From Planotetraspora thailandica (GTDB lineage Bacteria; Actinomycetota; Actinomycetes; Streptosporangiales; Streptosporangiaceae): DNA of 64,000 nucleotides. The translations under genes and the position numbers were made by a program. The DNA lies in assembly GCF_016863335.1 (NCBI RefSeq), contig NZ_BOOR01000021.1:166599-230598 (forward strand), given 5' to 3'. Below are positions 26,752 to 35,476 of the stretch, in pieces. The notes beneath the pieces are model-generated. The model did not search any database. It was not told the DNA's origin and saw nothing but the letters and a program-made list of their open reading frames with translations. The stretch's first letter is position 1. Each line of letters opens with the position of its first letter.

Positions 26752-26991
26752 CTAGGCCTGGATGAAGCTGATGACGTCCTTGACGGTCTTCAGGTGCTTG
26801 AGCTGGTCGTCGGGGATCTCGACGCCGAACTCGTCCTGCGCGGCGACGGCGATCTCGACCATGGAGAGCGAGTCGATGTCGAGGTCGTCCACGAAGCTCT
26901 TCTCCGGGGTGACCTCGGCCGCCGGGATACCGGTGATCTCGTTGATGATCTTGCCGAGGCCAGCCAGGATCTCCTGCTCGGTCAGTGCCAT
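26752..26991 (-). CDS. acpP: Acyl carrier protein
   Basis: 79 aa. Carries growing acyl chains on a 4'-phosphopantetheine attached to the Ser of DIDSLSM (residue 41). Acidic four-helix ACP, canonical length. Lies between fabH and fabF; an intercistronic hairpin precedes it. Confidence 0.97.
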   Translation of the reverse strand: MALTEQEILAGLGKIINEITGIPAAEVTPEKSFVDDLDIDSLSMVEIAVAAQDEFGVEIPDDQLKHLKTVKDVISFIQA

Positions 26992-27028
26992 GTCGCGAAT
27001 TCTCCTTGGATTGCTGATTTCATTGGAT

Positions 27029-27050
27029 CTTGTACGGCCAGCCGTACAAG
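27029..27050. promoter_or_regulatory. Intercistronic hairpin between fabH and acpP
   Basis: Perfect 10-bp inverted repeat CTTGTACGGC / GCCGTACAAG separated by 2 nt, immediately after the fabH stop (27054) and 38 bp before the acpP start. It could be a partial terminator or an mRNA-stabilising element that sets acpP expression apart from fabD/fabH; the role is inferred. Confidence 0.5.
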
Positions 27051-27053
27051 CGC

Positions 27054-28010
27054 TCAGGGGAGCTCGATCACTTGGGAAGCATAGGTCAGGCCCGCACCGA
27101 ACCCGAGCAGCAGAGCGAGCCCGCCCGACGGCACCTCACCGCGCTCGATCATGCGCGACAGCGCGAGCGGGATGGAGGCCGCCGAGGTGTTGCCGGCGAG
27201 GACGATGTCCCTGGCGACGACGGCGTTGTCGGCGCCGAGCTTGCGGGCGATCGCCTCGACGATGCGGAGGTTGGCCTGGTGGGGGACGAAGGCGGCCAGT
27301 TCGGCGGGGTCGACGCCCGCCCGCTCGCACGCGAGCTTCGCCACGGGGTGGAGGGCGGTGGTGGCCCACCGGAAGACGGTCTGCCCCTCCTGCTGGAGGA
27401 AGGAGCCGCGGTCCTTGACCGCGATCGCCTCGGCCTTGTCGCCGGCGCTGCCCCAGGCGACCGGGCCGATGCGGGGCGTGTCCGACGGCCCGACGACCGC
27501 GGCGCCGGCGCCGTCGGCGAAGATGACGGCCGTGGTCCTGTCGTCCCAGTCGACCCACTGGCTGAGCTTCTCGGTGCCGACCACCAGCACGTTGGTGGCC
27601 GTGCCCGCCCGTACGGCGTCGCTCGCGGCGGCCAGGGCGTAGCAGAAGCCCGCGCACGCGGCGTTGACGTCGAAGGCGCCCGGCGCCTCGATGCCCAGGC
27701 GGTTGGCGACCCGGGCTGAGGCGTTGGGGATCTGCGCCTCGAGCGTGCAGGTCGCCACGATCACCAGGTCGATGTCGGAGCTGGACAGGCCGCTGGCTGC
27801 CAGAGCCTTGCCGCCCGCCTGGACCGCGAGGTCGATCTCCGACTCCTGCGGGCCGGCGATGCGGCGCTCCTTGATGCCGACGCGGCTCTGGATCCACTCG
27901 TCGTTGGTGTCGATCCGTCGCGCGAGGTCGTCGTTCGTCACGACATCGGCGGGCTGATAGCCGCCGAACGCGAGAACCCTCGCGCCGGGAGCACCTTGGG
28001 TGAGCCTCAC
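27054..28010 (-). CDS. fabH: Beta-ketoacyl-ACP synthase III
   Basis: 318 aa; the GTG at 28010 overlaps the fabD stop (GTGA). Starts fatty acid synthesis by condensing an acyl-CoA primer with malonyl-ACP. Cys in NAACAGFCYAL (about 117), His in FVPHQANLRI (about 246) and Asn in LAGNTSAASIP (about 276) form the triad. In actinomycetes FabH usually accepts branched primers. Confidence 0.96.
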   Translation of the reverse strand: MRLTQGAPGARVLAFGGYQPADVVTNDDLARRIDTNDEWIQSRVGIKERRIAGPQESEIDLAVQAGGKALAASGLSSSDIDLVIVATCTLEAQIPNASARVANRLGIEAPGAFDVNAACAGFCYALAAASDAVRAGTATNVLVVGTEKLSQWVDWDDRTTAVIFADGAGAAVVGPSDTPRIGPVAWGSAGDKAEAIAVKDRGSFLQQEGQTVFRWATTALHPVAKLACERAGVDPAELAAFVPHQANLRIVEAIARKLGADNAVVARDIVLAGNTSAASIPLALSRMIERGEVPSGGLALLLGFGAGLTYASQVIELP

Positions 28011-28903
28011 TTGAGCACCTCTCGCGCGGCATCCAGATTGTCGGGTGTCTTCAGGGCGACGGTCTTGACGCCGGAGAGGCCGCGCCTGGCGAGGCCGGTC
28101 AGCGTGCCGCCCGGAAGCAGTTCGATCATCGCGGTAACGCCTTCGGCCGCCATGGTCGTCATGCATGCGTCCCACCGGACGGGGTTGGCGACCTGCCTCA
28201 CGAGGCGGTCGACGAACTCCGCGCCGGTCGAGACCAGCGCGCCGTCGGAGTTGGACAGGAGTTTGACCGCCGGGTCGCCGGGCTTGATGCCGGCAGCGGC
28301 CTGGCGGAGCTGTTCGACGGCGGGGGCCATGTGGACGGTGTGGAACGCGCCCGCGACCGACAGCGGGATCAGGCGGGCCTTCGCCGGGCGCTCGGCCCGG
28401 AAGGCCTCGAGCTGCTCCAGCGTGCCGCCCGCCACGATCTGGCCGGCGCCGTTGATGTTGGCGGGGGTGAGCCCGTGCGCGGCGATCGCGGCGAGGACCT
28501 CGCCCTCGTCGCCGCCGAGCACGGCGGTCATGCCCGTCTCGGTGACCGCGGCGGCCTTGGCCATGGCCAGACCGCGCTCGCGTACCAGGCCGAGGGCCTC
28601 CTCGTGGGTGAGGACGCCGGCGATCGCGGCCGCCGCGAGCTCACCGACGCTGTGGCCGGCGACGATGTCGGGTGTCACGCCGAGCACGTCGTAGGTCGCG
28701 AGGGCCGCGGCCACGAGAAGAGGCTGCGCGACGGCGGTGTCGCGGATCTCGTCCGCGTCCGCGGTCGTGCCGTACGCAATGAGGTCAAGGCCGACTATCT
28801 CGGACGAGGCGGAGATTCGGTCACGAAACTCGGGGATCTCGAGCCAGGGGCTCAGGAAGCCTGGAGTCTGGGCGCCTTGGCCCGGAGCGGCGATGACGAG
28901 CAC
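28007..28903 (-). CDS. fabD: Malonyl-CoA:ACP transacylase
   Basis: 298 aa. Loads malonate onto ACP. PGQGAQTPGF at the N-terminus, nucleophile Ser in GHSVGELAAA (about residue 91), and His in GAFHTVHM (about 197). First enzyme gene of the fab operon, 117 bp after the PucR-type activator gene; that gap is the likely promoter/operator region. Confidence 0.96.
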   Translation of the reverse strand: MLVIAAPGQGAQTPGFLSPWLEIPEFRDRISASSEIVGLDLIAYGTTADADEIRDTAVAQPLLVAAALATYDVLGVTPDIVAGHSVGELAAAAIAGVLTHEEALGLVRERGLAMAKAAAVTETGMTAVLGGDEGEVLAAIAAHGLTPANINGAGQIVAGGTLEQLEAFRAERPAKARLIPLSVAGAFHTVHMAPAVEQLRQAAAGIKPGDPAVKLLSNSDGALVSTGAEFVDRLVRQVANPVRWDACMTTMAAEGVTAMIELLPGGTLTGLARRGLSGVKTVALKTPDNLDAAREVLK

Positions 28904-29020
28904 GTAACCAACCCTGCCCTGTAGAGGTTCGCCACACTGATGGAGATCCGAACGAACTTTGGACCCGCCTGTTTGTGGGGTACCTACAGTTTCCGTTTCG
29001 CCGCGGTTAATCTGGGCCCG

Positions 29021-30169
29021 CTACATTACGGACAGTCGTCCGAGTATGAGTCCCACCTGAAGGGTGAATGCGGATCTTCCCTCCGTGGGCTGATACCCAG
29101 TCAGCTCCGTGATCTTCTTCAGACGGTACCGGACCGTGTTCGGGTGCACGAACAACAGCCGGGCCGTGGCCTCGAGCGATGTGCCCTGCTCGAGATAGGT
29201 CGCCAGCGTGTCGAGCAGCGGTGTGCCCGCGAGCGGTTTGTACACGTTCTCCACAAGAAGCGCCCTGGCGTCCTCGTCCCCGTCGAGGGCACGCTCCGCC
29301 AGCAGCTCCTCGGCGAGCACCGGGCGAGGCGCGTCCGGCCACCCGGCCGCCGCGCGCAACCCCGCGATGGCCGCGCGGGCCGAGCTGGCGGCGGCGTGCA
29401 GGTCGGGCACCTCGGGGCCGATCACGATCGGTCCCGGGCCGAATCTGGGCACGACGCTGCGCGCCGCGTCCTTGACGCTGTCCGCGCCACCCACGATCAC
29501 GATCAGCCGGTCGCCCTGCACGCCCGCGAGCAACTCGTGGCCCACCCTGCGGCCCTTGTCGCGCAGGCCGTCGATGATGCTCTGCGGGTCGTCGTCCGGC
29601 GCGTGGCCGGCGAAGACCATGACGGGCGCCGACGTCCAGCCCAGCGCGGCCGCCCAGGAGTGCAGGCCGTCGTCCACCTGCCCCCGCACGAGGGCGTCCA
29701 CGATCAGCGCCTCCAGCCGGGCGTCCCACGAGCCGCGGGCCTCGGCCTCCCTGGCGTACACCTGGGCGGCGGCGAACGCGACGTCGCGGGTGTAGCGGAG
29801 CATCGCGTGACGCAGCACGTCCGCGCCGCCGGGCGCGGCGAGCTCGTCGACCTGCGCCTCCACCACCTCGACGACGATGCGGACCAGGTCCACGGTCTGC
29901 TGGAGCGACACGCTGCGCTTGAGTTCGCGCGGCGCCGTGCCGAAGAACTCGATGGACGGCGTGGGCCTGCCCTCGCCCGCGTGGCCGAACCACTCGACGA
30001 ACGCCGCGATCCCCGCCTGGGCGACCAGCCCCACCCACGACCTGTCCTCGGCGGACAGAGCGCGGTACCAGGCGAGCTGCTCCTCCATCCGGGCCATCGC
30101 GGCCGTGCCCAGGCTGCCCATCGCACGGTCGAGCCGGCGCGCCGTGTCCTCCTGGACGTTCGCCTTCAT
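29021..30169 (-). CDS. fasR: PucR/CdaR-family activator of the fatty-acid cluster (FasR-like)
   Basis: 382 aa from ATG 30169 with AGGGAGG just upstream. Middle GGDEF-like regulatory region (about 165-290) and C-terminal PucR helix-turn-helix LEATARLLFVHPNTVRYRLKKI (about 335-356). Its place directly upstream of fabD-fabH-acpP-fabF on the same strand matches the known FasR activator of Streptomyces fatty acid biosynthesis, so it likely activates the fabD promoter. Confidence 0.9.
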   Translation of the reverse strand: MKANVQEDTARRLDRAMGSLGTAAMARMEEQLAWYRALSAEDRSWVGLVAQAGIAAFVEWFGHAGEGRPTPSIEFFGTAPRELKRSVSLQQTVDLVRIVVEVVEAQVDELAAPGGADVLRHAMLRYTRDVAFAAAQVYAREAEARGSWDARLEALIVDALVRGQVDDGLHSWAAALGWTSAPVMVFAGHAPDDDPQSIIDGLRDKGRRVGHELLAGVQGDRLIVIVGGADSVKDAARSVVPRFGPGPIVIGPEVPDLHAAASSARAAIAGLRAAAGWPDAPRPVLAEELLAERALDGDEDARALLVENVYKPLAGTPLLDTLATYLEQGTSLEATARLLFVHPNTVRYRLKKITELTGYQPTEGRSAFTLQVGLILGRLSVM

Positions 30170-30305
30170 GACGCCTCCCTGGCCGGCCGTACGAGCGGCG
30201 GTCTCGTCCCGCCCGTCGTCCCGTGCATGTACGCCGGCCTGCTTACCTGCTCGACTCACGTCTCTAGCGTGCCAGGTCATCCGGGGTGCTGCGGCCTCCG
30301 GACGC

Positions 30306-30325
30306 GTACGGCGGGCGTGCCGTAC
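30306..30325. terminator. Hairpin after the DUF350 gene
   Basis: Seven-bp stem GTACGGC / GCCGTAC with a 6-nt loop, 20 bp past the stop of the minus-strand operon ending at 30346. A weak but well-placed terminator candidate. Confidence 0.4.
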
Positions 30326-30345
30326 AGGGGACGCCCGGCCCGCGG

Positions 30346-30837
30346 TCAGATGACGGCGACCGCCGTGACCAGCCCGATGACGAAGTGTGTGACCGACAGC
30401 AGCACGGTGGCGGGCTGAAGGGACGCCTCTTTGGTGAGCTCGCGCACCGAGATCCCGGCGATCCGGTCGAACGCGATCATACCGAGGGCCTGGGCCACGA
30501 TGCCGACGAGGCCGAAGACGAGAGTGGCGATCAAGCCCTCCCGCAGCGCTCCACCCGACGACCAGATCGAGGCCGCCACGATCAGGCCGACGGCCGACAG
30601 GCTGGAGGCGGCGAGCAGGGTCGCGTTGACGTTGCGGTCGCTGCGGATCACCGTGCTGAGGCGTCCGGGGGTGGCCAGGTCGATGACGTAGAAACCCGCG
30701 ATGAGCAGGAGCACGCCGAGGATCGCGTAGGCCAGGATCGCCAGCGAGCCGTGGGCGAGCACGTCGCCGAGTGAGGTCGACACCTTCGGGAGGGGGAAGG
30801 GAACGGGAGACGGCGCGACGGGGCTTGCGATGTTCAT
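30346..30837 (-). CDS. DUF350 (YjfL-like) membrane protein
   Basis: 163 aa from ATG 30837. Four to five hydrophobic helices: LAILAYAILGVLLLIAGFYVI, LLAASSLSAVGLIVAAS, GLIATLVFGLVGIVAQALGM and LLSVTHFVIGLVTAVAV. DUF350 proteins commonly sit beside ATP-grasp ligases related to glutathionylspermidine synthase, as here (14 bp downstream of one). Probable inner-membrane component of that module. Confidence 0.85.
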   Translation of the reverse strand: MNIASPVAPSPVPFPLPKVSTSLGDVLAHGSLAILAYAILGVLLLIAGFYVIDLATPGRLSTVIRSDRNVNATLLAASSLSAVGLIVAASIWSSGGALREGLIATLVFGLVGIVAQALGMIAFDRIAGISVRELTKEASLQPATVLLSVTHFVIGLVTAVAVI

Positions 30838-30851
30838 CGGGGTGGTCACTT

Positions 30852-32024
30852 TCAGCCGTGGATGCGATGGGGGACGAACGACGAGGTGTCGTCGGTGATG
30901 AGGCCTGCGGTCTCGCGGATGCCGAGCCCGGCCGACTCGTCGTCGACCATCCAGGCGCCGAGCACCGGCCGCCACCCGGAGAAGTCGGGCAGCGCGAGGA
31001 ACTGCTGGTAGACGAAGCCCTCGGCGCCGTAGTCGCCGTCGGTCCGCTCGGCGAGACCGGGAGCGGCGATCGACATGGAGGCTCCTTCACGCCCGAGCAG
31101 CGGCTTCTTGATGTAGCCGGACTCGGAGAGCTCGCGCGGCCCGTCCAGGTAGGCGGGGAGCAGGTTCGGGTGGCCGGGATACAACTCCCACAGAACGGCG
31201 AGCAACGCCTTGTTCGACAGCAGCATCTTCCACAGGGGCTCGATCCAGGTCATCGAGATCTGCTGGGCCATGGCGTGCGGCCCGAACGGCTCGGCGACGA
31301 GCCACTCCCAGGGATAGAGCTTGCACAAGGTCCGGATCACCCGGTGTTCCATGTCGACGAACCGGCGGTTGAGCGCGTCCCAGCCGACGTCCTCGATGGC
31401 GAGCGCGGCCGTCGCCAGCCCGGCCTGCTCGGCCGTCTCCTGGAGGTAGGCGAGGGTCATCACCTCCTCGCCCGACTCGTCGGCGTTCGTCCAGGCGAAG
31501 TGCACGGGCCCTGTCGGCAGCGTCAGCGACTTCCACCGGTCGATCAGGCGCTCGTGCAACGAGTTCCACTGGTCGTCTGCGGGGAACACGTCCTGCAGCC
31601 AGAACCACTGCACGATCGAGCTCTCCACCAGGCTGGTCGGGGTGTCGGCGTTGTATTCGAGCAGCTTCGCCGGCCCCGTCCCGTCGTAGCGCAGGTCGAA
31701 ACGGCCGAAGACGTGCGGGTCGCGCCGGCGCCACGAGTCCGCCACGGCTGCCTGCCAGGCGGGAGGGACGGCGAAGTCGGCGAGCCGGTCGGCGGCGACC
31801 ACGTGGTCGGCCGCGGCCAGGCACATCCGGTGGAGCTCCTCGACCTGCTCCTCCAGCGCGAGGACCTCGTCCATGGTGAAGACGTAGTGGACGCTCTCGT
31901 CCCAGTAGGGCCGGGTCAGGCCCTCGGGATGGGCCGACCGGTGGAAGGCGAGCCCCTGCGACTCGACGGTGGCGGCCCACCCCTTTCGAGGCTGCGAGGC
32001 TTGTCTGCGCACGTCAGCTGCCAC
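30852..32024 (-). CDS. Glutathionylspermidine synthase-family ATP-grasp ligase (YgiC/YjfC-like)
   Basis: 390 aa from GTG 32024 (alternative GTG 32012). ATP-grasp amide ligase: GRFDLRYDGTGPAKLLEYNADTPTSLVE near residues 105-132 and GYIKKPLLGREGASM (about 308-322) are the family blocks. The amidase half of E. coli Gsp is absent. Actinomycetes lack the usual glutathione, so the true substrates are probably a peptide or cell-envelope amine; this is inference. It overlaps the YgiB-like gene by 11 bp. Confidence 0.85.
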   Translation of the reverse strand: MAADVRRQASQPRKGWAATVESQGLAFHRSAHPEGLTRPYWDESVHYVFTMDEVLALEEQVEELHRMCLAAADHVVAADRLADFAVPPAWQAAVADSWRRRDPHVFGRFDLRYDGTGPAKLLEYNADTPTSLVESSIVQWFWLQDVFPADDQWNSLHERLIDRWKSLTLPTGPVHFAWTNADESGEEVMTLAYLQETAEQAGLATAALAIEDVGWDALNRRFVDMEHRVIRTLCKLYPWEWLVAEPFGPHAMAQQISMTWIEPLWKMLLSNKALLAVLWELYPGHPNLLPAYLDGPRELSESGYIKKPLLGREGASMSIAAPGLAERTDGDYGAEGFVYQQFLALPDFSGWRPVLGAWMVDDESAGLGIRETAGLITDDTSSFVPHRIHG

Positions 32025-32823
32025 CGCCGTAGTGGAAGCCGAAGCCCCCTCGCTGGACGACCCGGCCCGAGCGGGAGGTGATCTCCGCCCCGGACGGTTT
32101 CACCGTCGTCCCGAGCGAGACCGTCCTCCCGCTGCGGACGCCGCCGTAGTACCACCCGTACGCGCCGCGGCTTCCGTAATAGTGGACGTGGTCGTCGTCG
32201 CAGTAGTCGTCGTCGACGACCGGGTACGACCCGTCGGGCTGGGGATCGGACATGTCGACGCAGTCGGCCGCGACCCTTTCGTAGTCGTCCTGGGCTTCGC
32301 AGAATCCGACGACCATGACGGAGAGCACGCCGAGTGTGCCCAGCGTGATGGCGGTGGACGCCTTGCGCCTGCGCCGCCGTTTGGCCTCCTCCGCGATACG
32401 GGCCTGGGCGTGCGCCCCGGCGCGGTCACGAGGCCGGGCGTGCGGGCTCGTGGACGGTCGGGTGCCGTCGTGGGTGCGGTCGGCCGGGTCGGGGGCCGCC
32501 GGCGGGGCGTCTGCGGGTTTCGTACCGGATTCCGGGGAGCTCTCGGCGGCCGGGTTCTCGTCGGCGCCGGACGGCTGGGCGGGCTCGGCGTCGGCGGGCA
32601 CCGGTTCGGTGTCGGCCGGTTTGGGCTCGGCCGGTTTGGGCTCTGCGCCCTTCTGTGCAGGATCGGCGCCGTCTTCCGGCTGCGAGACTTCGGGGTCCGC
32701 CGGCTGCGGAGCGTCGCCGTCCGACGGTTGTGGTTCGGGGTCCGGCGCGCTCGTGTCGGCGTCCTCCGGGCGCTGGGCCGTCGGCTGCGGTTCTCGTGGG
32801 GGGTTCTCCCCGGACTCTGCCAT
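32014..32823 (-). CDS. YgiB-like membrane-anchored protein with long Pro/Glu/Asp-rich cytoplasmic tail
   Basis: 269 aa. Residues 1-135 are a disordered Pro/Ala/Glu/Asp tail with PAEPKPAD-type repeats; a basic stretch RRRRRK precedes one transmembrane helix (STAITLGTLGVLSVMVVGFCE, about 158-178). The outer part carries CEAQDDYERVAADC and a second Cys in DDDYCDDD, resembling the Cys pattern of YgiB/DUF1190, then a Gly/Tyr-rich end. The order YgiB-YgiC-YjfL suggests one envelope-associated operon. Confidence 0.7.
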   Translation of the reverse strand: MAESGENPPREPQPTAQRPEDADTSAPDPEPQPSDGDAPQPADPEVSQPEDGADPAQKGAEPKPAEPKPADTEPVPADAEPAQPSGADENPAAESSPESGTKPADAPPAAPDPADRTHDGTRPSTSPHARPRDRAGAHAQARIAEEAKRRRRRKASTAITLGTLGVLSVMVVGFCEAQDDYERVAADCVDMSDPQPDGSYPVVDDDYCDDDHVHYYGSRGAYGWYYGGVRSGRTVSLGTTVKPSGAEITSRSGRVVQRGGFGFHYGGGS

Positions 32824-32974
32824 CGTGCTCCTGCGGTAGTTCGGGAAACAGTACCGCCAGGCAGACGAACGGGACAGATCATACTTTGGTTCCCCGTACG
32901 TTCCGTGATGGTTGCCTTCGGGCGGCCACAGGCGGGAGCGCTTCCGTGTCGGTCGCCTCGGGTAGCGTGCCGGT

Positions 32975-33988
32975 GTGGATCCGGTCGAGGCGCTGAAGAG
33001 GATCGCTTTCCTGCTGGAGCGGGCGGGCGAGCCCACCTTCCGTGTCCGCGCCTTTCGCGGCGCGGCCGACACCATCGCGGCGCTGCCCGGCGACGAGCTC
33101 CGCCGGCTGGCCCGCACGGGCGGTCTCGGCGACCTGAAGGGCATCGGCAAGGTGACCGCCCTGGCCGTCACCGAGGCGCTGAACGGCGACGTGCCCACGT
33201 ATCTCCGGCGGCTCGAGGACACCGCAGACGTCGACCTCGACGAGGCCACGGAGGCGTTGCGCGCCGCGCTGAAGGGCGACCTGCACAGTCATTCCGACTG
33301 GTCCGACGGTGGATCTCCGATCGAGGAGATGGCCGCGGCGGCCCGTGCCCTCGGCCACGACTACCTGGCGCTCACCGACCACTCGCCGCGGCTCACAGTC
33401 GCGCGTGGCCTGTCGGCCGACCGCCTGCGCGAGCAGCTCGACGTCGTCGCGGAGCTCAACGCCGGCTTCGCGTCCGAGGGTTCCGCGTTCCGCGTGCTCA
33501 CCGGGATCGAGGTCGACATCAACCCGGACGGCACGCTCGACCAGGAGCCCGGCCTGCTGGAACGGCTCGACGTCGTGGTGGCGAGCGTGCACTCGCAGCT
33601 GAAGATGGACGCCGCCGACATGACGCGGCGCATGGTGACGGCCGTGGCCGATCCCCATGTCGACGTGCTCGGCCACTGCACCGGCAGGATCGTGAAAGCC
33701 GGCGGGCGCAGGGGAGGGTTGCGCCCCGAGTCGGCGTTCGACGCCGAGATCGTGTTCGAGGCGTGCCGCAGGTTCGGGGTGGCCGTCGAGATCAACTCCC
33801 GGCCCGACCGGCTCGACCCGCCCAAGCGGCTCCTGCGGCTGGCCTACGAGATGGGCTGCTCGTTCTCCATCGACTCCGACGCGCACGCCCCGGGCCAGCT
33901 CGACTGGCAGCGGTTCGGTTGCGTGCGAGCCGTGCAGTGCGGGATCGGACCGGATCGCATCGTCAACGCGCGGCCCTGGGGTGGATGA
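32975..33988 (+). CDS. PHP-domain phosphoesterase with Pol beta-like HhH N-terminus
   Basis: 337 aa, GTG start. The N-terminus (about 1-85) matches the helix-hairpin-helix 8-kDa region of family X polymerases (DLKGIGKVTALAV). It is followed directly by a PHP metal-binding domain (GDLHSHSDWSDG about 98-109, LTDHSPRL, TGIEVDI, VVASVHSQL, SDAHAPGQ). The nucleotidyl-transfer palm of PolX is missing. PHP domains hydrolyse phosphoesters or proofread; function here unknown. Confidence 0.85.
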   Translation: MDPVEALKRIAFLLERAGEPTFRVRAFRGAADTIAALPGDELRRLARTGGLGDLKGIGKVTALAVTEALNGDVPTYLRRLEDTADVDLDEATEALRAALKGDLHSHSDWSDGGSPIEEMAAAARALGHDYLALTDHSPRLTVARGLSADRLREQLDVVAELNAGFASEGSAFRVLTGIEVDINPDGTLDQEPGLLERLDVVVASVHSQLKMDAADMTRRMVTAVADPHVDVLGHCTGRIVKAGGRRGGLRPESAFDAEIVFEACRRFGVAVEINSRPDRLDPPKRLLRLAYEMGCSFSIDSDAHAPGQLDWQRFGCVRAVQCGIGPDRIVNARPWGG

Positions 33989-34018
33989 CGGGGGGTGGAT
34001 GACGGGGGTGGATGACGG
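33980..34018. repeat. Short tandem repeat at a gene end
   Basis: Three copies of GGTGGATGACGG with 13-14 bp spacing, starting in the last codons of the PHP gene and including its stop codon. Likely replication slippage; the copy number could vary between strains. Confidence 0.7.
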
Positions 34019-34103
34019 GCGAGCGCAGCGGTGATGGTGGTGTGGCCTCCGGGTGAGCTGTTTTCGTGGTGGTATGCCGTGCTCGTCGGCGTAGTTTCGA
34101 ATC

Positions 34104-34562
34104 ATGGATCGCCGCGACGCCCTGGTGGAGGAGCTCCGCGCCCGCGGGCAGCTGTCCGCCCGTGAGCTCGCGTCGCGCCTCGGCGTGAGCCGGCGGACCG
34201 TCATCAGAGACGTCGCCTGGCTCAAAGACGCGGGGGTGCCGATCCGTCTCGACTCCGGCGGGTACGTGCTCGGCGGGCTGGAGTCGGTCAAGCGGTCGGT
34301 CGACCGGGCGCTGCTGGGACGGCGCGTCCTCCGGATCGAGTACGGCGACGGCAGGGGCGAGCTGACCTCCAGGGAGGTCGAGCCCAGCGTCTGCCTCGGC
34401 GGCAGGGGCGGCCACTGGTACCTGGTGGCGTGGTGCCGCCTGCGTGACGACGTGAGGGTGTTCCGCCTCGACCGCATCGTGTCGGCGGACGTGACGGGGG
34501 AGCGCTGTCCCGAGCCCGTGGGCCACCGGCTCGCCGGCCTCACGGGAGTGCTCGGCGGTTGA
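34104..34562 (+). CDS. Minimal HTH-WYL transcriptional regulator
   Basis: 152 aa. DeoR-type helix-turn-helix (SARELASRLGVSRRTVIRDVAWLKDAGVP, about 18-45) linked almost directly to a WYL half-domain ending GGHWYLVAWCRLRDDVRVFRLDRI (about 110-133). About 90 residues shorter than typical YafY-type regulators, because the linker region is missing. WYL domains bind ligands, often nucleic acids or nucleotides. Possibly degraded, or a real short form, as both ends look intact. Confidence 0.8.
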   Translation: MDRRDALVEELRARGQLSARELASRLGVSRRTVIRDVAWLKDAGVPIRLDSGGYVLGGLESVKRSVDRALLGRRVLRIEYGDGRGELTSREVEPSVCLGGRGGHWYLVAWCRLRDDVRVFRLDRIVSADVTGERCPEPVGHRLAGLTGVLGG

Positions 34563-34618
34563 CGCCCTCGAACTCCGCAGATCCGTAAATGTCGGTGGTG
34601 TGGCCTACGGTCTTCCGC

Positions 34619-35329
34619 GTGAACCGTACCGACCGGCTCTATGCGATCGTCGAGGACTTACGCGCGATCGCACCCCGCTGCAGGTCCGCGCGGGCCCTCG
34701 CCCTCCGCTTCGAGGTGAGCGCGCGGACCATCGAGCGGGACATCGCCGCACTCCAACAGGCCGGCGTCCCCGTCTACGCCGAAGTGGGACGCAAAGGCGG
34801 CTATGCGCTCGAAAAGAGCATGTCGCTTCCTCCGCTCAACTTCACGCCGGCCGAAGCCGTGGCCGTCGCCATCGCGCTCAGCGACGCCGACCGGCAGCCT
34901 TTCGCCGACGACGCGCGCAGCGCGCTGCGCAAGCTGGTCGCCGCGATGCCCGGCCCCGAGGAGGACCGCGCGCGGCAGCTCGCCACCCGCGTGCAGATCA
35001 TGACCTCGCGTGACGACGCCCCCCAGCCGGGGCCCATCGTGCGGGTCATCGAAGAGGCCGTGCTCAAGGGCGTCGTCGTCGAGATCACTTACGCCGACGT
35101 CGCCGGCACGACGACCATCCGCCAGGTCGAGCCCGGCATGTTCGTCGGCGGCAGCGGTGGCGCGTGGTATCTGACCGGCTGGTGCAGGCTCAGGAACGCC
35201 GTGCGCCTGTTCCGGCTCGATCGCATCGAGGACGCGGTTCTCACCGAGCAGCGGGCGCCGGTCCGCCCTCTGTCGGAGTTCGACAGGGACATGCCCGACG
35301 TCGTCGTCCGCCACCCGGTGCTGGACTGA
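34619..35329 (+). CDS. YafY-type HTH-WYL transcriptional regulator
   Basis: 236 aa from GTG 34619. HTH_11 at the N-terminus (RSARALALRFEVSARTIERDIAALQQAGVPVYAE), linker PLNFTPAEAVAVAIAL, and WYL domain with GAWYLTGWCRLRNAVRLFRLDRI (about 180-202). Regulators of this class often sit next to VOC proteins and control them; a VOC gene begins 147 bp downstream. Confidence 0.87.
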   Translation: MNRTDRLYAIVEDLRAIAPRCRSARALALRFEVSARTIERDIAALQQAGVPVYAEVGRKGGYALEKSMSLPPLNFTPAEAVAVAIALSDADRQPFADDARSALRKLVAAMPGPEEDRARQLATRVQIMTSRDDAPQPGPIVRVIEEAVLKGVVVEITYADVAGTTTIRQVEPGMFVGGSGGAWYLTGWCRLRNAVRLFRLDRIEDAVLTEQRAPVRPLSEFDRDMPDVVVRHPVLD

Positions 35330-35476
35330 GCCGCCGGGCCGAGGACCGCGCGGAAAATCGGGTAAAGCCCGGCCGGAAACACCGACAGGGGGTTGTCGCC
35401 GTACCCCGCGAAGCTTGATCCACACGGGGTCGGGCACCAAGTGCGCGATCCGAGGTGACACCAAGGAGAGCGAGCG

